64,000 nt of DNA from Paenibacillus plantiphilus (GCF_927798095.1 NZ_CAKMMF010000001.1:62001-126000); one strand, 5' to 3'. Counted from the first letter of the stretch, positions 17,788 through 27,217 are shown. Translations and numbers: made by a program. Notes: generated by a model not told the origin, from the sequence alone.

Positions 17788-18705
17788 TTATATATGCGCC
17801 CCAAGATCATACGGGGTTTGCTGATATACATAATAGTTCAACCAGTTCGAGAACAGCAGATTAGCATGAGCGCGCCAACTGGCCAGCGGCTGCAGCGACG
17901 GATCGTCATTCGGGAAATAATTGCGCGGCACGTTGATGCCAAGCCCCTTCGCCTTATCCCGGTCATATTCAAACTTCAATGTGAGCGGATCGTATTCCGA
18001 ATGGCCTGTAACAAAAATTTGCTTGCCATTCCTCGAAGCCGCGATGTAGACACCTGCTTCCTGAGACACCGACAGCACCTCCAGATCCGCAATGCGGTCG
18101 ATATCCTCACGGCGCACCTCCGTATGACGCGATTGCGGCACGTAGAACAGCTCATCGAACCCGCGCAGAAGCGGTACATTCCGCTTTTCGACCGTATGCG
18201 GATAGACGCCGAATATTTTCTCCGGCAGATCAAACTTCTCAATGCCGTAATGGTGATACAGTCCAGCCTGCGCGCCCCAACAAATATGGAAGGTAGAGGT
18301 TACGCGGCGAGCGCTCCAATCCATAATGTCCTTGAGCTCTTCCCAATAGGTTACTTCTTCGAAGCCCAAGTGCTCGACAGGCGCGCCGGTAATGATCATG
18401 CCGTCATAATACTCATGCGCAATGTCATCAAACGTTTTGTAGAACGATTCCAGATGCTCCGATGAAGTATTCTTGGATGTGTGTGTCTTCGGACGGAGCA
18501 GCACAGCTTCCAATTGCAGCGGCGTGTTCCCGATAAGTCTGAGCAGCTGTGTCTCGGTCGTCTCCTTCGTAGGCATCAAGTTGAGGATCGCAATACGAAG
18601 TGGTCTGATATCTTGATGGTAAGCTACACTTTCATCCATCACAAAAATGTTCTCGTTGTTCAATATTTCTTTTGCAGGTAGATGATCCGGCACTTTAATC
18701 GGCAT
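17788..18705 (-). CDS. metA: Homoserine O-acetyltransferase (MetA family)
   Basis: Acyltransferase of 305 residues that activates homoserine for methionine synthesis. Catalytic Cys is in [15 protein letters not shown] (about residue 142), the active-site His in GHSEYD and Glu in YDRDKAKG-adjacent segment. The acyl-specificity loop reads [16 protein letters not shown]: Glu, rather than the Gly seen in succinyl-transferring enzymes, at the position that decides acyl-CoA choice, so acetyl-CoA is the predicted donor. ATG at 18705 follows AAAAGGAGTGAGACAGG. First gene of metA-metI behind a SAM-I riboswitch. Confidence 0.95.
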   Translation of the reverse strand: MPIKVPDHLPAKEILNNENIFVMDESVAYHQDIRPLRIAILNLMPTKETTETQLLRLIGNTPLQLEAVLLRPKTHTSKNTSSEHLESFYKTFDDIAHEYYDGMIITGAPVEHLGFEEVTYWEELKDIMDWSARRVTSTFHICWGAQAGLYHHYGIEKFDLPEKIFGVYPHTVEKRNVPLLRGFDELFYVPQSRHTEVRREDIDRIADLEVLSVSQEAGVYIAASRNGKQIFVTGHSEYDPLTLKFEYDRDKAKGLGINVPRNYFPNDDPSLQPLASWRAHANLLFSNWLNYYVYQQTPYDLGAHI

Positions 18706-18767
18706 CCTGTCTCACTCCTTTTCGTTAGTCAGCAAGCTCTTCGCTATCCCGAGACGATTATGCGCAA

Positions 18768-18927
18768 ATAAAAAACCCCTCTCTGAAAACGAGTAGGGGC
18801 ATAAGTTTATTATTCATGCGCCTCTCATCTCTCAGAAACAATTACGTTTCCGCAAGAATTAGCACCGTGCTATTACGCCGGTTGCCGGGCTTCATCGGGC
18901 TGGTCCCTCCGCCTGCTCTTGATAAGA
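18768..18927 (-). promoter_or_regulatory. SAM-I (S-box) riboswitch controlling metA-metI
   Basis: Minus strand: TCTTATCAAGAGC opens P1 (complement 18915-18927), then GGCGGAGGGACCAGCCCGAT and GAAGCCCGGCAACC, then CACGGTGCTAATTC and the closing CTGAGAGATGAGAGG (complement 18821-18835). A terminator CCCCTACTC/GAGAGGGG with a six-T run follows (18768-18799). High SAM should favour termination before metA. Confidence 0.96.
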
Positions 18928-18966
18928 AAGCTGAAACTATTCAGTTCAGTTGCAATACTTATTATT

Positions 18967-18995
18967 ACTTTAAATCATTCCCTTATTCCAGTCAA
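18967..18995 (-). promoter_or_regulatory. Promoter of the metA-metI S-box transcript
   Basis: TTGACT (complement 18990-18995), 17-base spacer, TAAAGT (complement 18967-18972); the -10 is a 4/6 match. Places the RNA start about 30 bases before the aptamer. Confidence 0.6.
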
Positions 18996-19089
18996 GATGA
19001 TCATGAATGAAAAAGTTCGCCTCGTCTCCTCCTCCTGCACAGCCCCCGCCCTCACGCATACAATAGCATAGAAGCGGAGCAGTTTTTTC

Positions 19090-19390
19090 TTGTATGGGAA
19101 GTCGCTGTCGGAGTATACTAGGGCAAGGATTACCAAGCAAGTCCATTCGATCATGCAAAGGGGTGTCGACGACTATGGAAGGCGACCCGAGGCCTGCGGG
19201 AAACCGCATTGATAACCGGTATAACCGGGAGATTAGTGATGCAGCTTTGTCTCAGCCAAACCTGTTCGTCGACGACCGCCGTCCTATACACGGCTAGACG
19301 GATTTCGTTTGCTCAGCGGCTCTGCCCACCTCTCTTCCAGTTTGCCGGCAACGGGAATACTACATCAAGGATGAGAGGAGAGTGCGCGAG
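19090..19390 (+). other. Long, GC-rich, apparently structured leader of corA
   Basis: No gene is seen here. The stretch contains a GNRA-capped hairpin TGCGG-GAAA-CCGCA (19196-19209), CCGGTATAACCGG (19216-19228), a GGGT...ACCC pairing (about 19162-19190) and CCGTC/GACGG (about 19280-19308) followed by ATTTCGTTT, which could be a weak terminator. It does not match the Mg2+ M-box core or any other riboswitch that I can recall. It could be a long 5' untranslated region with its own regulation. Confidence 0.4.
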
Positions 19391-20326
19391 ATGAAGATCC
19401 GTCTGGTTAACAACGGCCTGTTCACGCCGATTGATGATATTCATGCTCTGCAGAAGCCGCCAATTGAGGGCTTCTATTGGATCGACGCTGATGTCGATGA
19501 TTTGTCCGTGCTGCAGCCGCTCTTCACCCTTCACGAGCTTGCGGTGGAGGACTGCCTGAGCGAAGAGGAGCAGCGGCCAAAAATCGAAATTCATGACGGC
19601 CATTATTTTATTGTAATTAACAGCATTCGCTTCGATGATGAAGAAATTTTTCTTCGAGCGCTGAATATTTTTCTCGGACGCCATTATATTATTACCGTAA
19701 CCAAGCAGAAGATTAATGAGCTGCGCTCGCTCAAGCCGATCCTGCTGGAAGAGCAGGTTGACCGGCCAGACCGCTTCCTGTATCACCTTGTTGACATCGT
19801 TGTCGACAATTACTTTCAAGTCGGAGATCGGATTGAGGCACGGATCGAAAGTCTGGAAGAAGACATTCTGGTCCATACCAAGAAGTCGCATCTGAACGAA
19901 ATCATCGGCTTGCGAAGCGAGATTCTGTGGCTGAAGAAGGTGCTCGGCCCGCAGAAGGAAGTCATCGCAACGCTGAATAAGAAAGATCTGAAGCTCATTG
20001 ATGACCAACTGCAAAAGTATTTCAGCGATATCTATGAGAATGCGGTGAAGATTGCGGAGACATTCGAAACCTACCGTGATCTGATGGCGAACTTGCGCGA
20101 GGCCTATCAATCCAGCCTGGCGAACCGGGCGAACGAAATCATGCGCGTATTCACCGCGCTGACGACGATCTTCATGCCCCTAACCTTTATTACCGGCATA
20201 TATGGAATGAACTTCGACTATATCCCCGGCCTTCATACCGCTGGAGGGTCATATATACTGATCGGCATAATGCTCTTCCTGGCTGGCGGGATGCTGTACT
20301 ACTTCCGCAAGAAGGATTGGCTGTAG
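19391..20326 (+). CDS. corA: CorA-family magnesium/cobalt transporter
   Basis: Divalent-cation channel of 311 residues. Start chosen at the ATG at 19391 (AGGAGAG upstream) rather than the GTG three codons before. The N-terminal cytoplasmic funnel is followed by a long helix (about 180-250) and two C-terminal membrane spans (about 258-276 and 289-307); the signature YGMNFDYIPGL lies between them. The hydrophobic tail ends in the basic YYFRKKDWL typical of the family. It stands alone; the 300-base structured leader in front suggests regulation at the RNA level. Confidence 0.94.
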   Translation: MKIRLVNNGLFTPIDDIHALQKPPIEGFYWIDADVDDLSVLQPLFTLHELAVEDCLSEEEQRPKIEIHDGHYFIVINSIRFDDEEIFLRALNIFLGRHYIITVTKQKINELRSLKPILLEEQVDRPDRFLYHLVDIVVDNYFQVGDRIEARIESLEEDILVHTKKSHLNEIIGLRSEILWLKKVLGPQKEVIATLNKKDLKLIDDQLQKYFSDIYENAVKIAETFETYRDLMANLREAYQSSLANRANEIMRVFTALTTIFMPLTFITGIYGMNFDYIPGLHTAGGSYILIGIMLFLAGGMLYYFRKKDWL

Positions 20327-20403
20327 CCAAACAACAGCACGCCATCGGCGCGGCAATGCAGTGTGCACACATACAGCATGCCGCGATACTAATACTGAAT
20401 TCG

Positions 20404-20450
20404 AAGAGGCTGTCACATAAGCAGATTTCTGCTTAATGTGACAGCCTCTT
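20404..20450 (+). terminator. Long hairpin after corA
   Basis: AAGAGGCTGTCACAT (20404-20418) pairs with ATGTGACAGCCTCTT (20436-20450), with AAGCAG/CTGCTT inside. Very stable, but no T run follows; probable corA terminator or dispersed hairpin. Confidence 0.6.
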
Positions 20451-20479
20451 CGCTTAACCTTGCATTCAATTCCGCTGTG

Positions 20480-20512
20480 TTGTTCAACTAACGATCTCCG
20501 TTAGTTGAACAA
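20480..20512. repeat. Perfect 14-bp inverted repeat
   Basis: TTGTTCAACTAACG, five-base loop, CGTTAGTTGAACAA. Lies between the convergent ends of corA and the beta-lactamase-like gene; no T run on either side. Confidence 0.8.
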
Positions 20513-20544
20513 ATTGTACTCTCTGCCCGCTCCGAAAGCTATCC

Positions 20545-21648
20545 TCATGGATTCGCCTCAAGCAGCTTTCCAAGCGTATCTCCTATTCTTTTAATATCGA
20601 TACTGTCATTGTTGCTCAGCACAATGACGGTCATGTCATCCAGCGTGTAATGCTTGAGATATGCGACGAAACCGTTAATATTTCCGTTGTGAGCATAGAT
20701 TTTTCTTTCTTCATCCTCGACGATCCAACCGTAGGCATAATTATCTTTGAAAGGTGTAAACATGGCCTCGGCCGATGTTTTCTTGATGAGTTGTTCCGTA
20801 TAGAGCGACCGATCCCATTTGTACAGATCATCGATCGTCGAATAGATCGCTCCGGCGGAATAAGCAATACTCTTATCGACGAACAGCGCCTCGGAAGGCG
20901 TATCAAGACCGTTGGTATAACCAACCGCGAATTGTTTATTCGCTATACCGTCATCCCGAAAACCTGAATCGTTCATCCCAAGTGGTTTGAAAATATGCTC
21001 GTAAATATAGTTTTCGTATGTCTGCTTGCTGACTCGTTCAATGATGGCACCGAGTACGATATAGCCTGAATTGCTGTATTGATACTTGTTTCCCGGCGCA
21101 AAATTCAGCGGCTTGTCTTTAAATTTGTCCAAGTTCTGTTCGACCGTTACTTGCTGCCCTATCGTCTCCATAAAATCCGGAAAGGTGGTGTAATTCGGGA
21201 TACCGGAAGTATGGGTGAGTAAATGGTGGATCGTGATTACGTCGCCATGTGGATAATCGGGCAGGTATTTATGTACAGGGTCTTTCACATTCAGCTTTCC
21301 TTGCTCTTGAAGCTGCATGATGGCAAGCGCAGTGAATTGTTTGGTGACGGAGCCGATTAGGAAAATGTTGTTTGGTGTGTTTGGTGTGTTCTTCTGCAGA
21401 TTCGCCATCCCGTATCCTTGGCGAACCAAGACATTGCCTTTCTTAGCGAGCAATACAGAACCGGTGAATTTGAGTTTGTGCAGATAGGCATCTACTTTGT
21501 CTGAGAAGGATTCAACTTCTGAGCTGGCTGTTGGCTGAGTCTGTTTCGGCGCGGCAGAGCTCGGTACCGAATTTTGATGGTTATTGGATGTCGTACACCC
21601 TATGGTTAGGGAGCAAATTAGCATTGTGATCACAGCAACTTTTTTCAT
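20545..21648 (-). CDS. Beta-lactamase-family serine hydrolase lipoprotein
   Basis: A 367-residue exported lipoprotein of the class C beta-lactamase/penicillin-binding-protein superfamily (PF00144). A signal peptide ends in the lipobox LTIGC (Cys about residue 18), followed by a Ser/Thr/Pro-rich tether. Active-site motifs are SxxK in IGSVTKQFTAL, YxN in YQYSNSGYIVLG and a KTG-equivalent HNGNINGF. Members with these features are mostly D-alanyl-D-alanine peptidases or esterases of unknown substrate, so antibiotic hydrolysis is not implied. Start set at the ATG at 21648 with GGATGG upstream; the ATG three codons earlier is less well spaced. Monocistronic. Confidence 0.9.
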   Translation of the reverse strand: MKKVAVITMLICSLTIGCTTSNNHQNSVPSSAAPKQTQPTASSEVESFSDKVDAYLHKLKFTGSVLLAKKGNVLVRQGYGMANLQKNTPNTPNNIFLIGSVTKQFTALAIMQLQEQGKLNVKDPVHKYLPDYPHGDVITIHHLLTHTSGIPNYTTFPDFMETIGQQVTVEQNLDKFKDKPLNFAPGNKYQYSNSGYIVLGAIIERVSKQTYENYIYEHIFKPLGMNDSGFRDDGIANKQFAVGYTNGLDTPSEALFVDKSIAYSAGAIYSTIDDLYKWDRSLYTEQLIKKTSAEAMFTPFKDNYAYGWIVEDEERKIYAHNGNINGFVAYLKHYTLDDMTVIVLSNNDSIDIKRIGDTLGKLLEANP

Positions 21649-21933
21649 ACGCACCATCCTAACTAAATTATTATACTTCCGATCAGTTCAAGAGCTATGG
21701 GTACAAGCACTTTCGTCAATTTCGCTGCACTATCCTGCCCTTTACTTAGGCGGACATCGTACACCCCATTTCTATTAATTCACAACAATTTACGGTCGAA
21801 CTTAAAATTGGTTTCAAAATTTAGGAGGTTTATGCAATTAAGTGTAATTTATTATGTATGAGATTCGCAAAAAATACCATCTTTAGGGATCGAACTATTC
21901 TGCCGTTAGCTTAATGTAGCTTCGTCTTCATCT

Positions 21934-23418
21934 TCATCGCTGCCCCACTGCCACAATGGACACCGCCCTCGCCAATCGGGCAATTCCCTCTGCAATCTCT
22001 CCCTCGTTAGCTCGTGCGTAAGACAGCCTGACATAGCCCGCCTCTGCGCCATATACACGCCCGGGAACCATCAGAACGCCTTGCCGAATGCCTTCCTCCA
22101 GCAGGGAGGTTTCGGCTGCAGGCTGCAGCAATCTGCACCATATATGATAGCCTCCTCCCGGACGCGTCCACTCCGCCTTTCCTTGCAGATGCCTGTCCAG
22201 CGCATGCAGCATCGTTTCCTGATTACGACTTAATGCGGCGCGAATTCTTTCGAGCTGCTCAGACCAGCCCCCTGACTCCAGATACCGGCTGGTCAACTCC
22301 TGCATAAGCGGGCTCGTGCCGAAATCGAATTGCTGCTTAATATCCGCCATTCGCGAGATTACGCTTCTCGGACCGATTATCCAGCCAATGCGGAATCCCG
22401 GCGCCGCAGATTTGGACAAGCTGCCGAAATACAGCACGGAGCCCTCCACTCCAGTATTCGCGATAAGCGGCAGCGGCGGAGCTTCCCCATGCAGGCGTAT
22501 ATCGCTAAAGGTATGATCCTCTACAATCGGAATGGACAGTCCCCTGCATATTCGAATCAGCTCCAATCTCCTCTCCTTCGCAAGAACAACGCCCGTCGGA
22601 TTCTGATAGGTCGGGCTTGTAATGACCATTCGGATACGATGGGCGCGATGCAGCTCCGGCAGCGATGACGGAATCATCCCATCCTGATCGACCGGAATAC
22701 GCAGCAGCCGAATGCCCGAGGACATGAACAGCGGCAGCGAATAATGATAGGAAGGGCATTCTATCGCTATGCTGTCCCCGGATGACAGCAGGCATTGTGT
22801 AATCAGATGCATCGCTTGCTGACCGCCTGAGGTAACGAGAATCTCATCCTCATCAGCCTCAATTCCATACTGCTTCTGAACATGTCTTGCTATTGCCTGC
22901 CGAAACTTACGCTCTCCCCTGGGATCAGAGTAGTGCATGAAGGAGGCCATATCCTCCCCCTTCAATAGCTCCTTCATAATGGCAGTCGGCAGCAGGTCCA
23001 GCGACACTTCCCCATCAGCCAAATTAATATAGCTCGGGTCCGGCGTTAATTGATGAACCTTGCGAAGCAGCGAGATCGTCGGACGAAACACGCCGGATGA
23101 CATATATTGCGACCAGCGGGGAAAATGGTTGGTCTGCAAATCCCACATACTATCGGCGACAAAGGTCCCTCGTCCCTGGACAGAATGAATCAAGCCCGCT
23201 GCACGAAGCTGCTCATAGGCTTTGGTTACCGTACTGCGATGAATCCTCAGAAGCGAGGCAAGATGCCTCTCCGTCGGCATCCCGCTTCCTGGCGGCAGTT
23301 CTCCGCTTAGAATCAACGTCTCCACCTGTCTGACGATCTGTTGATGAAGGGGCTCATTATGCCCCCGATCCAAATCCAGCTTCACACTCGACCTGCTCCC
23401 CTCTAGTAGAACACTCAT
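21934..23418 (-). CDS. MocR/GabR-type transcriptional regulator (GntR HTH + aminotransferase fold)
   Basis: A 494-residue regulator with an N-terminal GntR winged helix (residues about 15-85: EPLHQQIVRQVETLILSG, HRSTVTKAYEQLRAAGLI) joined to a fold-type-I aminotransferase domain. PLP-site motifs are DPRGERKFRQAIARH, TSPTYQNPTG and the lysine in YFGSLSKSAAPGFRIGW. Such MocR proteins bind PLP or its adducts and usually control a divergently transcribed gene; here that is a LysE-type exporter whose start lies 115 bases away. Which amine is sensed cannot be read from sequence. Confidence 0.93.
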   Translation of the reverse strand: MSVLLEGSRSSVKLDLDRGHNEPLHQQIVRQVETLILSGELPPGSGMPTERHLASLLRIHRSTVTKAYEQLRAAGLIHSVQGRGTFVADSMWDLQTNHFPRWSQYMSSGVFRPTISLLRKVHQLTPDPSYINLADGEVSLDLLPTAIMKELLKGEDMASFMHYSDPRGERKFRQAIARHVQKQYGIEADEDEILVTSGGQQAMHLITQCLLSSGDSIAIECPSYHYSLPLFMSSGIRLLRIPVDQDGMIPSSLPELHRAHRIRMVITSPTYQNPTGVVLAKERRLELIRICRGLSIPIVEDHTFSDIRLHGEAPPLPLIANTGVEGSVLYFGSLSKSAAPGFRIGWIIGPRSVISRMADIKQQFDFGTSPLMQELTSRYLESGGWSEQLERIRAALSRNQETMLHALDRHLQGKAEWTRPGGGYHIWCRLLQPAAETSLLEEGIRQGVLMVPGRVYGAEAGYVRLSYARANEGEIAEGIARLARAVSIVAVGQR

Positions 23419-23533
23419 TCGACAAATCTATTCAAATTGGCCTGCGAAATCAGATGCCAATTGGTTGATGACATGATAACTAACATTTTATATGATAATG
23501 AAAAAAATAACAGATGCGGAGGAATATTTCATC

Positions 23534-24172
23534 ATGGAACTGCTGCTTCCCTTTATTAAAGGCTTCCTGTTCTCATTATCATTATGCTGTGACCTGGGCA
23601 TGGTTAATGTAGCCATGATCAAGACCGGATTAGAGAAGGGCTTCAGGCAAGCATTCATGCTTGGCTTCGGATCATGCTTCGGAGACTTGACGTATCTGAT
23701 TCTGTCTTTGCTTGGAGTGGCCGTCATTTTCCAGATTCCATTCATCAGATGGGTGTTGTGGATCGGGGGTACGATTGTTCTTGCCTACTTGACCTTCCAG
23801 ATGATTAAGAAGACGCTGAAGCCGGATAAGCTTGAGCTGGACAATGACGGGGCAGCTTCACGGTCGGGCAAGAAATACTTTCTGTGGGGACTTGGCCTTG
23901 CCCTGTCATCTCCATCTGTCATACTCTGGTTCGTCGTCGTTGCCGGTCCTCTGCTCGCTACCTTCGAGGTTCGGGAATCCCGAACACTGATTATCTTTAT
24001 CTCCGGCTTTTTTATTGCGGGACTTCTGTGGTCGGCATTCATCGCCATTCTTTCGGGCATATCCCGCAAGCGGGCAAGCGTCGGTTTCGTGCGAGTCGTA
24101 TCCTTGGTGTCTGCTGCTATTTTTCTTGTTTTAACTGTAAAAGTGTTTATCGATGGCCTGCAATCACTGTAA
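23534..24172 (+). CDS. LysE-family amino-acid exporter
   Basis: A 212-residue, six-span membrane protein of the LysE/RhtB exporter family. The start is set at the ATG at 23534 (GGAGG eleven bases before) because the earlier ATGs at 23492 lie in the probable promoter. The N-terminus FIKGFLFSLSLCCDLGMVN and the following GFGSCFGDLTYLILSLLGV segment correspond to the conserved family region, with GLGLALSSPSVILWFVVVAGP starting the second half. The substrate is unknown. The divergent MocR gene is the likely regulator; the pair is a common arrangement. Confidence 0.87.
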   Translation: MELLLPFIKGFLFSLSLCCDLGMVNVAMIKTGLEKGFRQAFMLGFGSCFGDLTYLILSLLGVAVIFQIPFIRWVLWIGGTIVLAYLTFQMIKKTLKPDKLELDNDGAASRSGKKYFLWGLGLALSSPSVILWFVVVAGPLLATFEVRESRTLIIFISGFFIAGLLWSAFIAILSGISRKRASVGFVRVVSLVSAAIFLVLTVKVFIDGLQSL

Positions 24173-24226
24173 ATGGAGGATAGGAAGCGATAAAAGTGAG
24201 GCATAAGCAGAGGAGGAGAAATACGA

Positions 24227-24715
24227 ATGGACATCGCCATTCATCATGCAGAGGATCATGAGCTGCACCTTGTCTATCGCATCATGCAGCAGGCATTCGC
24301 CGAATATGCCGGCTTCCTGTATCCACCGTCAGGCGCGCTGCAGGAGCAGGAAGAGGATTTGCATGTCATGCTGGCGGAACAGGCAGGACGCGCAATTATT
24401 GGAAGGATCGGCGCACTGCCGATCGCTTCCGCACGTTATTTGGTCAAGCAGGATCATGTTTACATTGGACGAATCTCTGTCCTGCCGAATTACAGAGGAA
24501 GAGGTTTCGCGACATCGCTGCTTGCTTTCGCAGAACAGGAGGCTGCCAGACTTGGGAAACACGAGATGCAGCTTGAGGTTCGCATGTCCCTCCCTGCCAA
24601 TATCAGCATGTATGAGAAGCTTGGCTATCGCATAATCGAGCATATTCCCTACTCTGTAGGAAGTGATGTGTCTGTTACGATGTCGAAGCCTCTGTCGCCG
24701 TTCCAGCGGGAATAA
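24227..24715 (+). CDS. GNAT-family N-acetyltransferase
   Basis: A 162-residue acetyltransferase of the GNAT superfamily. The acetyl-CoA-binding motif A reads ISVLPNYRGRGFATSLLAFAE (Q/RxxGxG/A as RGRGFA), followed by AARLGKHEMQLEVRMSLPAN and MYEKLGYRI, the motif B region. Substrate unknown. The ATG at 24227 follows GAGGAGGAGAAATACGA. It is 54 bases after the LysE gene and may be cotranscribed with it. Confidence 0.9.
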   Translation: MDIAIHHAEDHELHLVYRIMQQAFAEYAGFLYPPSGALQEQEEDLHVMLAEQAGRAIIGRIGALPIASARYLVKQDHVYIGRISVLPNYRGRGFATSLLAFAEQEAARLGKHEMQLEVRMSLPANISMYEKLGYRIIEHIPYSVGSDVSVTMSKPLSPFQRE

Positions 24716-24799
24716 TGGCCGCCGGGCGTGGTCGACCGACCCGCCATCATGCAGCGAAGCACCGCGCTTGGAGCTGCGCGCGGTGCAGATGGCTATCAG

Positions 24800-26074
24800 C
24801 TACGCATTCTCTTCAGCTAAAGCCTGCACGCGCCCCTTCTCCAAATTAACGAATATAAGCATAATCATGCCGATGACGAAGAAGCCGATCAAAGATAATA
24901 TTGCTAACCGGATCGAGCCTGTCAACGTCCCCGTGATGGAGAATATGAAGGGGCCCGCAGCCGAGGAGAACTTGCTGGACAGACTCAGAAATCCGAAGAA
25001 CTCTGCCGTACGCGAAGGAGGCACCAGATTCGCGTAGATGGAGCGCGATATCGCCTGGCTGCCGCCTTGTACAAGGCCAACCATTACAGCCAGCGCGTAG
25101 AAGTGAGCCGCATTCGTCATGAAATATCCGAGAATGACGATCAACACGTATAGCGAGAGCGATCCGTACAACGATTTTTTGACGCCAAAGCCCGATGCCA
25201 GCCGAATAAACAGCAGTGTGCTTGGATATGCGATAAACTGCGTAATAAGGAGCGCGATGATCAAATGCAGCGTGCCGATTCCGATTCCTTTGCCGTAAAC
25301 CGTTGCCATGACGATTACCGTGTTGATGCCATCATTATAAAACCAGTACGAGATCATATATTTAAGCAGCTCCGGATAACGCTTCAGCGTCTTTATCGTA
25401 TGCTTGATACGGACAAAGCCGTTCTTGAAGGTATCGCCAAGCCCGCTGGCTGACCGCTGTACAGCCTTATCCTTCACATGCCGCATAACCGGAATCGCAA
25501 ATAGAAGCCACCACAGCCCTACTGTGAAAAATGCCGTTTGAGTGGCAATCGTTTTATCCGGGAAGCCGAACATTTTCCAGCCCTCAATCATCGCAATGTT
25601 CAGGGTTAGCAGCAGCCCCCCGCCCAAATAGCCGTACGCGAATCCCCGCATACTAATCGCATCTCGCTTCTCAGGAGGCGCGATATCAACGAGCAGCCCA
25701 TCGTAGAAGGTATTCCCTGTCGAGAAGCCGATCGTTCCGACAATGACAAGAATAGACGTCAGGAGCCAATCTCCCTCCCCGGTAAAGGCCATGGCAGCGC
25801 TCGCAAGCGCTCCGAGAACCGCGAAGAAGGATAGAAACTTCATCTTGGAGCCCGTATAGTCGGCAATCGCCCCCATAATAGGAGACAGAAGAGCGACTGA
25901 TAGCGTTGCTATTGTTTGCGTGAAACCCCAATAATAGGCCGCTGTCTCTTCAGACAAATGAATTCCGGCTACCGATACGTAATAAATCGGCATAATCGCC
26001 GCCAGAATGGTTGTGGCAAATGCTGAGTTGGCCCAATCATACATTAACCAACCCCGGACTGCTTTGTGATTCAA
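24800..26074 (-). CDS. MFS transporter, UMF1/Atg22-like family
   Basis: A 424-residue, twelve-span major facilitator of the UMF1 (Atg22-like) family. I place the start at the TTG at 26074, which has GAGGAG eight bases upstream; it gives MNHKAVRGWLMYDWANSAFA, the usual N-terminus of the family. ATG codons at 26092 and 26140 lack ribosome-binding sites. Family marks are YDWANSAFATTI, IMGAIADYTGSKMKFL and the loop GNTFYDGLLVDIAPPEKRD. The substrate is unknown; the eukaryotic namesake exports amino acids from the vacuole. Convergent with the GNAT gene. Confidence 0.88.
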   Translation of the reverse strand: MNHKAVRGWLMYDWANSAFATTILAAIMPIYYVSVAGIHLSEETAAYYWGFTQTIATLSVALLSPIMGAIADYTGSKMKFLSFFAVLGALASAAMAFTGEGDWLLTSILVIVGTIGFSTGNTFYDGLLVDIAPPEKRDAISMRGFAYGYLGGGLLLTLNIAMIEGWKMFGFPDKTIATQTAFFTVGLWWLLFAIPVMRHVKDKAVQRSASGLGDTFKNGFVRIKHTIKTLKRYPELLKYMISYWFYNDGINTVIVMATVYGKGIGIGTLHLIIALLITQFIAYPSTLLFIRLASGFGVKKSLYGSLSLYVLIVILGYFMTNAAHFYALAVMVGLVQGGSQAISRSIYANLVPPSRTAEFFGFLSLSSKFSSAAGPFIFSITGTLTGSIRLAILSLIGFFVIGMIMLIFVNLEKGRVQALAEENA

Positions 26075-26299
26075 CTGAACTGCTCCTCTCATTATGACAA
26101 CGAAGTAAATGCTATTATTTTCCTTTCGACAGCCCTGCACTGATTCCTTCTGATATCTATGTAAAGAATCTCTAAAACTATTCTCATTCCAGTCATTCTG
26201 TCAAGATGCAGCATCACTTTTACCTTTTGCTGTCCGTACCGTTTTCATTTATAATATATAGATAGGTGATAAAAATCTTTAATCGAATTGGAGGATTCA

Positions 26300-27202
26300 A
26301 TGAACATTAGTCAGCTCGAAACGTTATTGACGATCTCCAAGACGATGAGCTTCCGCAAAGCAGGCGAGCTGCTCAATCTGACGCAACCAGCCGTTTCCGC
26401 ACAGATCAAAAGTCTGGAGGACGAGTTCAAAACCGTTCTGATCGATCGGAACCAGCCCGTTACGCTAACCGACCGCGGTCAAGTGTTTCTGGAGCATGGC
26501 GAGCAAATCCTCGCAATTGTCGAGGAGCTCAAGCAGAAGCTGTCAGACCTGAACCAGATCCCGCAAGGACAAATCGTGCTTGGCACAACTGCATCTATAG
26601 CCGTTCAAATTTTGCCTCGGGTATTGTCATATTTTAAGGATCAATTCCCAATGATAAAGACAAGGATTCATTCCATGCCCTCCTCGCAGGTCATGGCCAG
26701 TGTAGAGAATGGCACTTTGGATATAGGCATTACCTACCTGTCAGAACGCAATCCCAACGTCGAAACCTCTATTCTTTACTACGACACGTATGAGCTTGTC
26801 GTCTCTCCAGAGCACCCGATGAGCCACCTCAAGCATACAACGGTAGAATCCCTCAAGGATATTCCCATGATTATGCTCTCGCCAGATACCCTTGGACGAC
26901 GATTCCTCGACCAAATCTTCAAACGCTACAATCTTCAGCCGAATATCGTCATGGAGCTGTCTAGCAGCGAAGAAGTGAAACGGATGGTCGAGATCAATCT
27001 CGGCGCCGCTGTCGTCTCCAAGCTGTCCATCGTTAATGAAGTACGGCTGGGAACGCTGAACAGAATCAAGGTAAATGAGTTGGACCTGAGCCACCCCGTC
27101 GGTGTCGTATACAAGTCAGGACGTTATTTGAACTCTGCGATGCAGCAGTTTCTCAGTGATGTGAAGGGCATGCCGGAGGATCAATTCATCAGCAGCGAAT
27201 AG
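26300..27202 (+). CDS. LysR-family transcriptional regulator
   Basis: A 300-residue LysR regulator. Start is the ATG at 26300 (GGAGG seven bases before); the frame opens earlier at a TTG that belongs to the ribosome-binding site. Helix-turn-helix at residues 1-60 (SQLETLLTISKTMSFRKAGE, LTQPAVSAQIKSLE), then a type-2 periplasmic-binding-like effector domain (about 90-290). Most similar in feel to the CysL/YwfK group, but the effector is not deducible. It precedes the PHP phosphatase gene by 15 bases and is probably in the same operon. Divergent from the MFS gene. Confidence 0.92.
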   Translation: MNISQLETLLTISKTMSFRKAGELLNLTQPAVSAQIKSLEDEFKTVLIDRNQPVTLTDRGQVFLEHGEQILAIVEELKQKLSDLNQIPQGQIVLGTTASIAVQILPRVLSYFKDQFPMIKTRIHSMPSSQVMASVENGTLDIGITYLSERNPNVETSILYYDTYELVVSPEHPMSHLKHTTVESLKDIPMIMLSPDTLGRRFLDQIFKRYNLQPNIVMELSSSEEVKRMVEINLGAAVVSKLSIVNEVRLGTLNRIKVNELDLSHPVGVVYKSGRYLNSAMQQFLSDVKGMPEDQFISSE

Positions 27203-27217
27203 GAGGCAGCGACTATC

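Noticed and set aside
19090-19390. M-box (Mg2+) or c-di-GMP-I riboswitch before corA
   Set aside because: The M-box conserved core is absent; only two short strings recall the c-di-GMP-I class and the helices that must join them do not form. Kept as an unassigned structured leader.
20545-21648. Antibiotic-resistance beta-lactamase
   Set aside because: The motifs are those of the broad PF00144 superfamily including DD-peptidases and esterases; nothing specifies beta-lactam hydrolysis.
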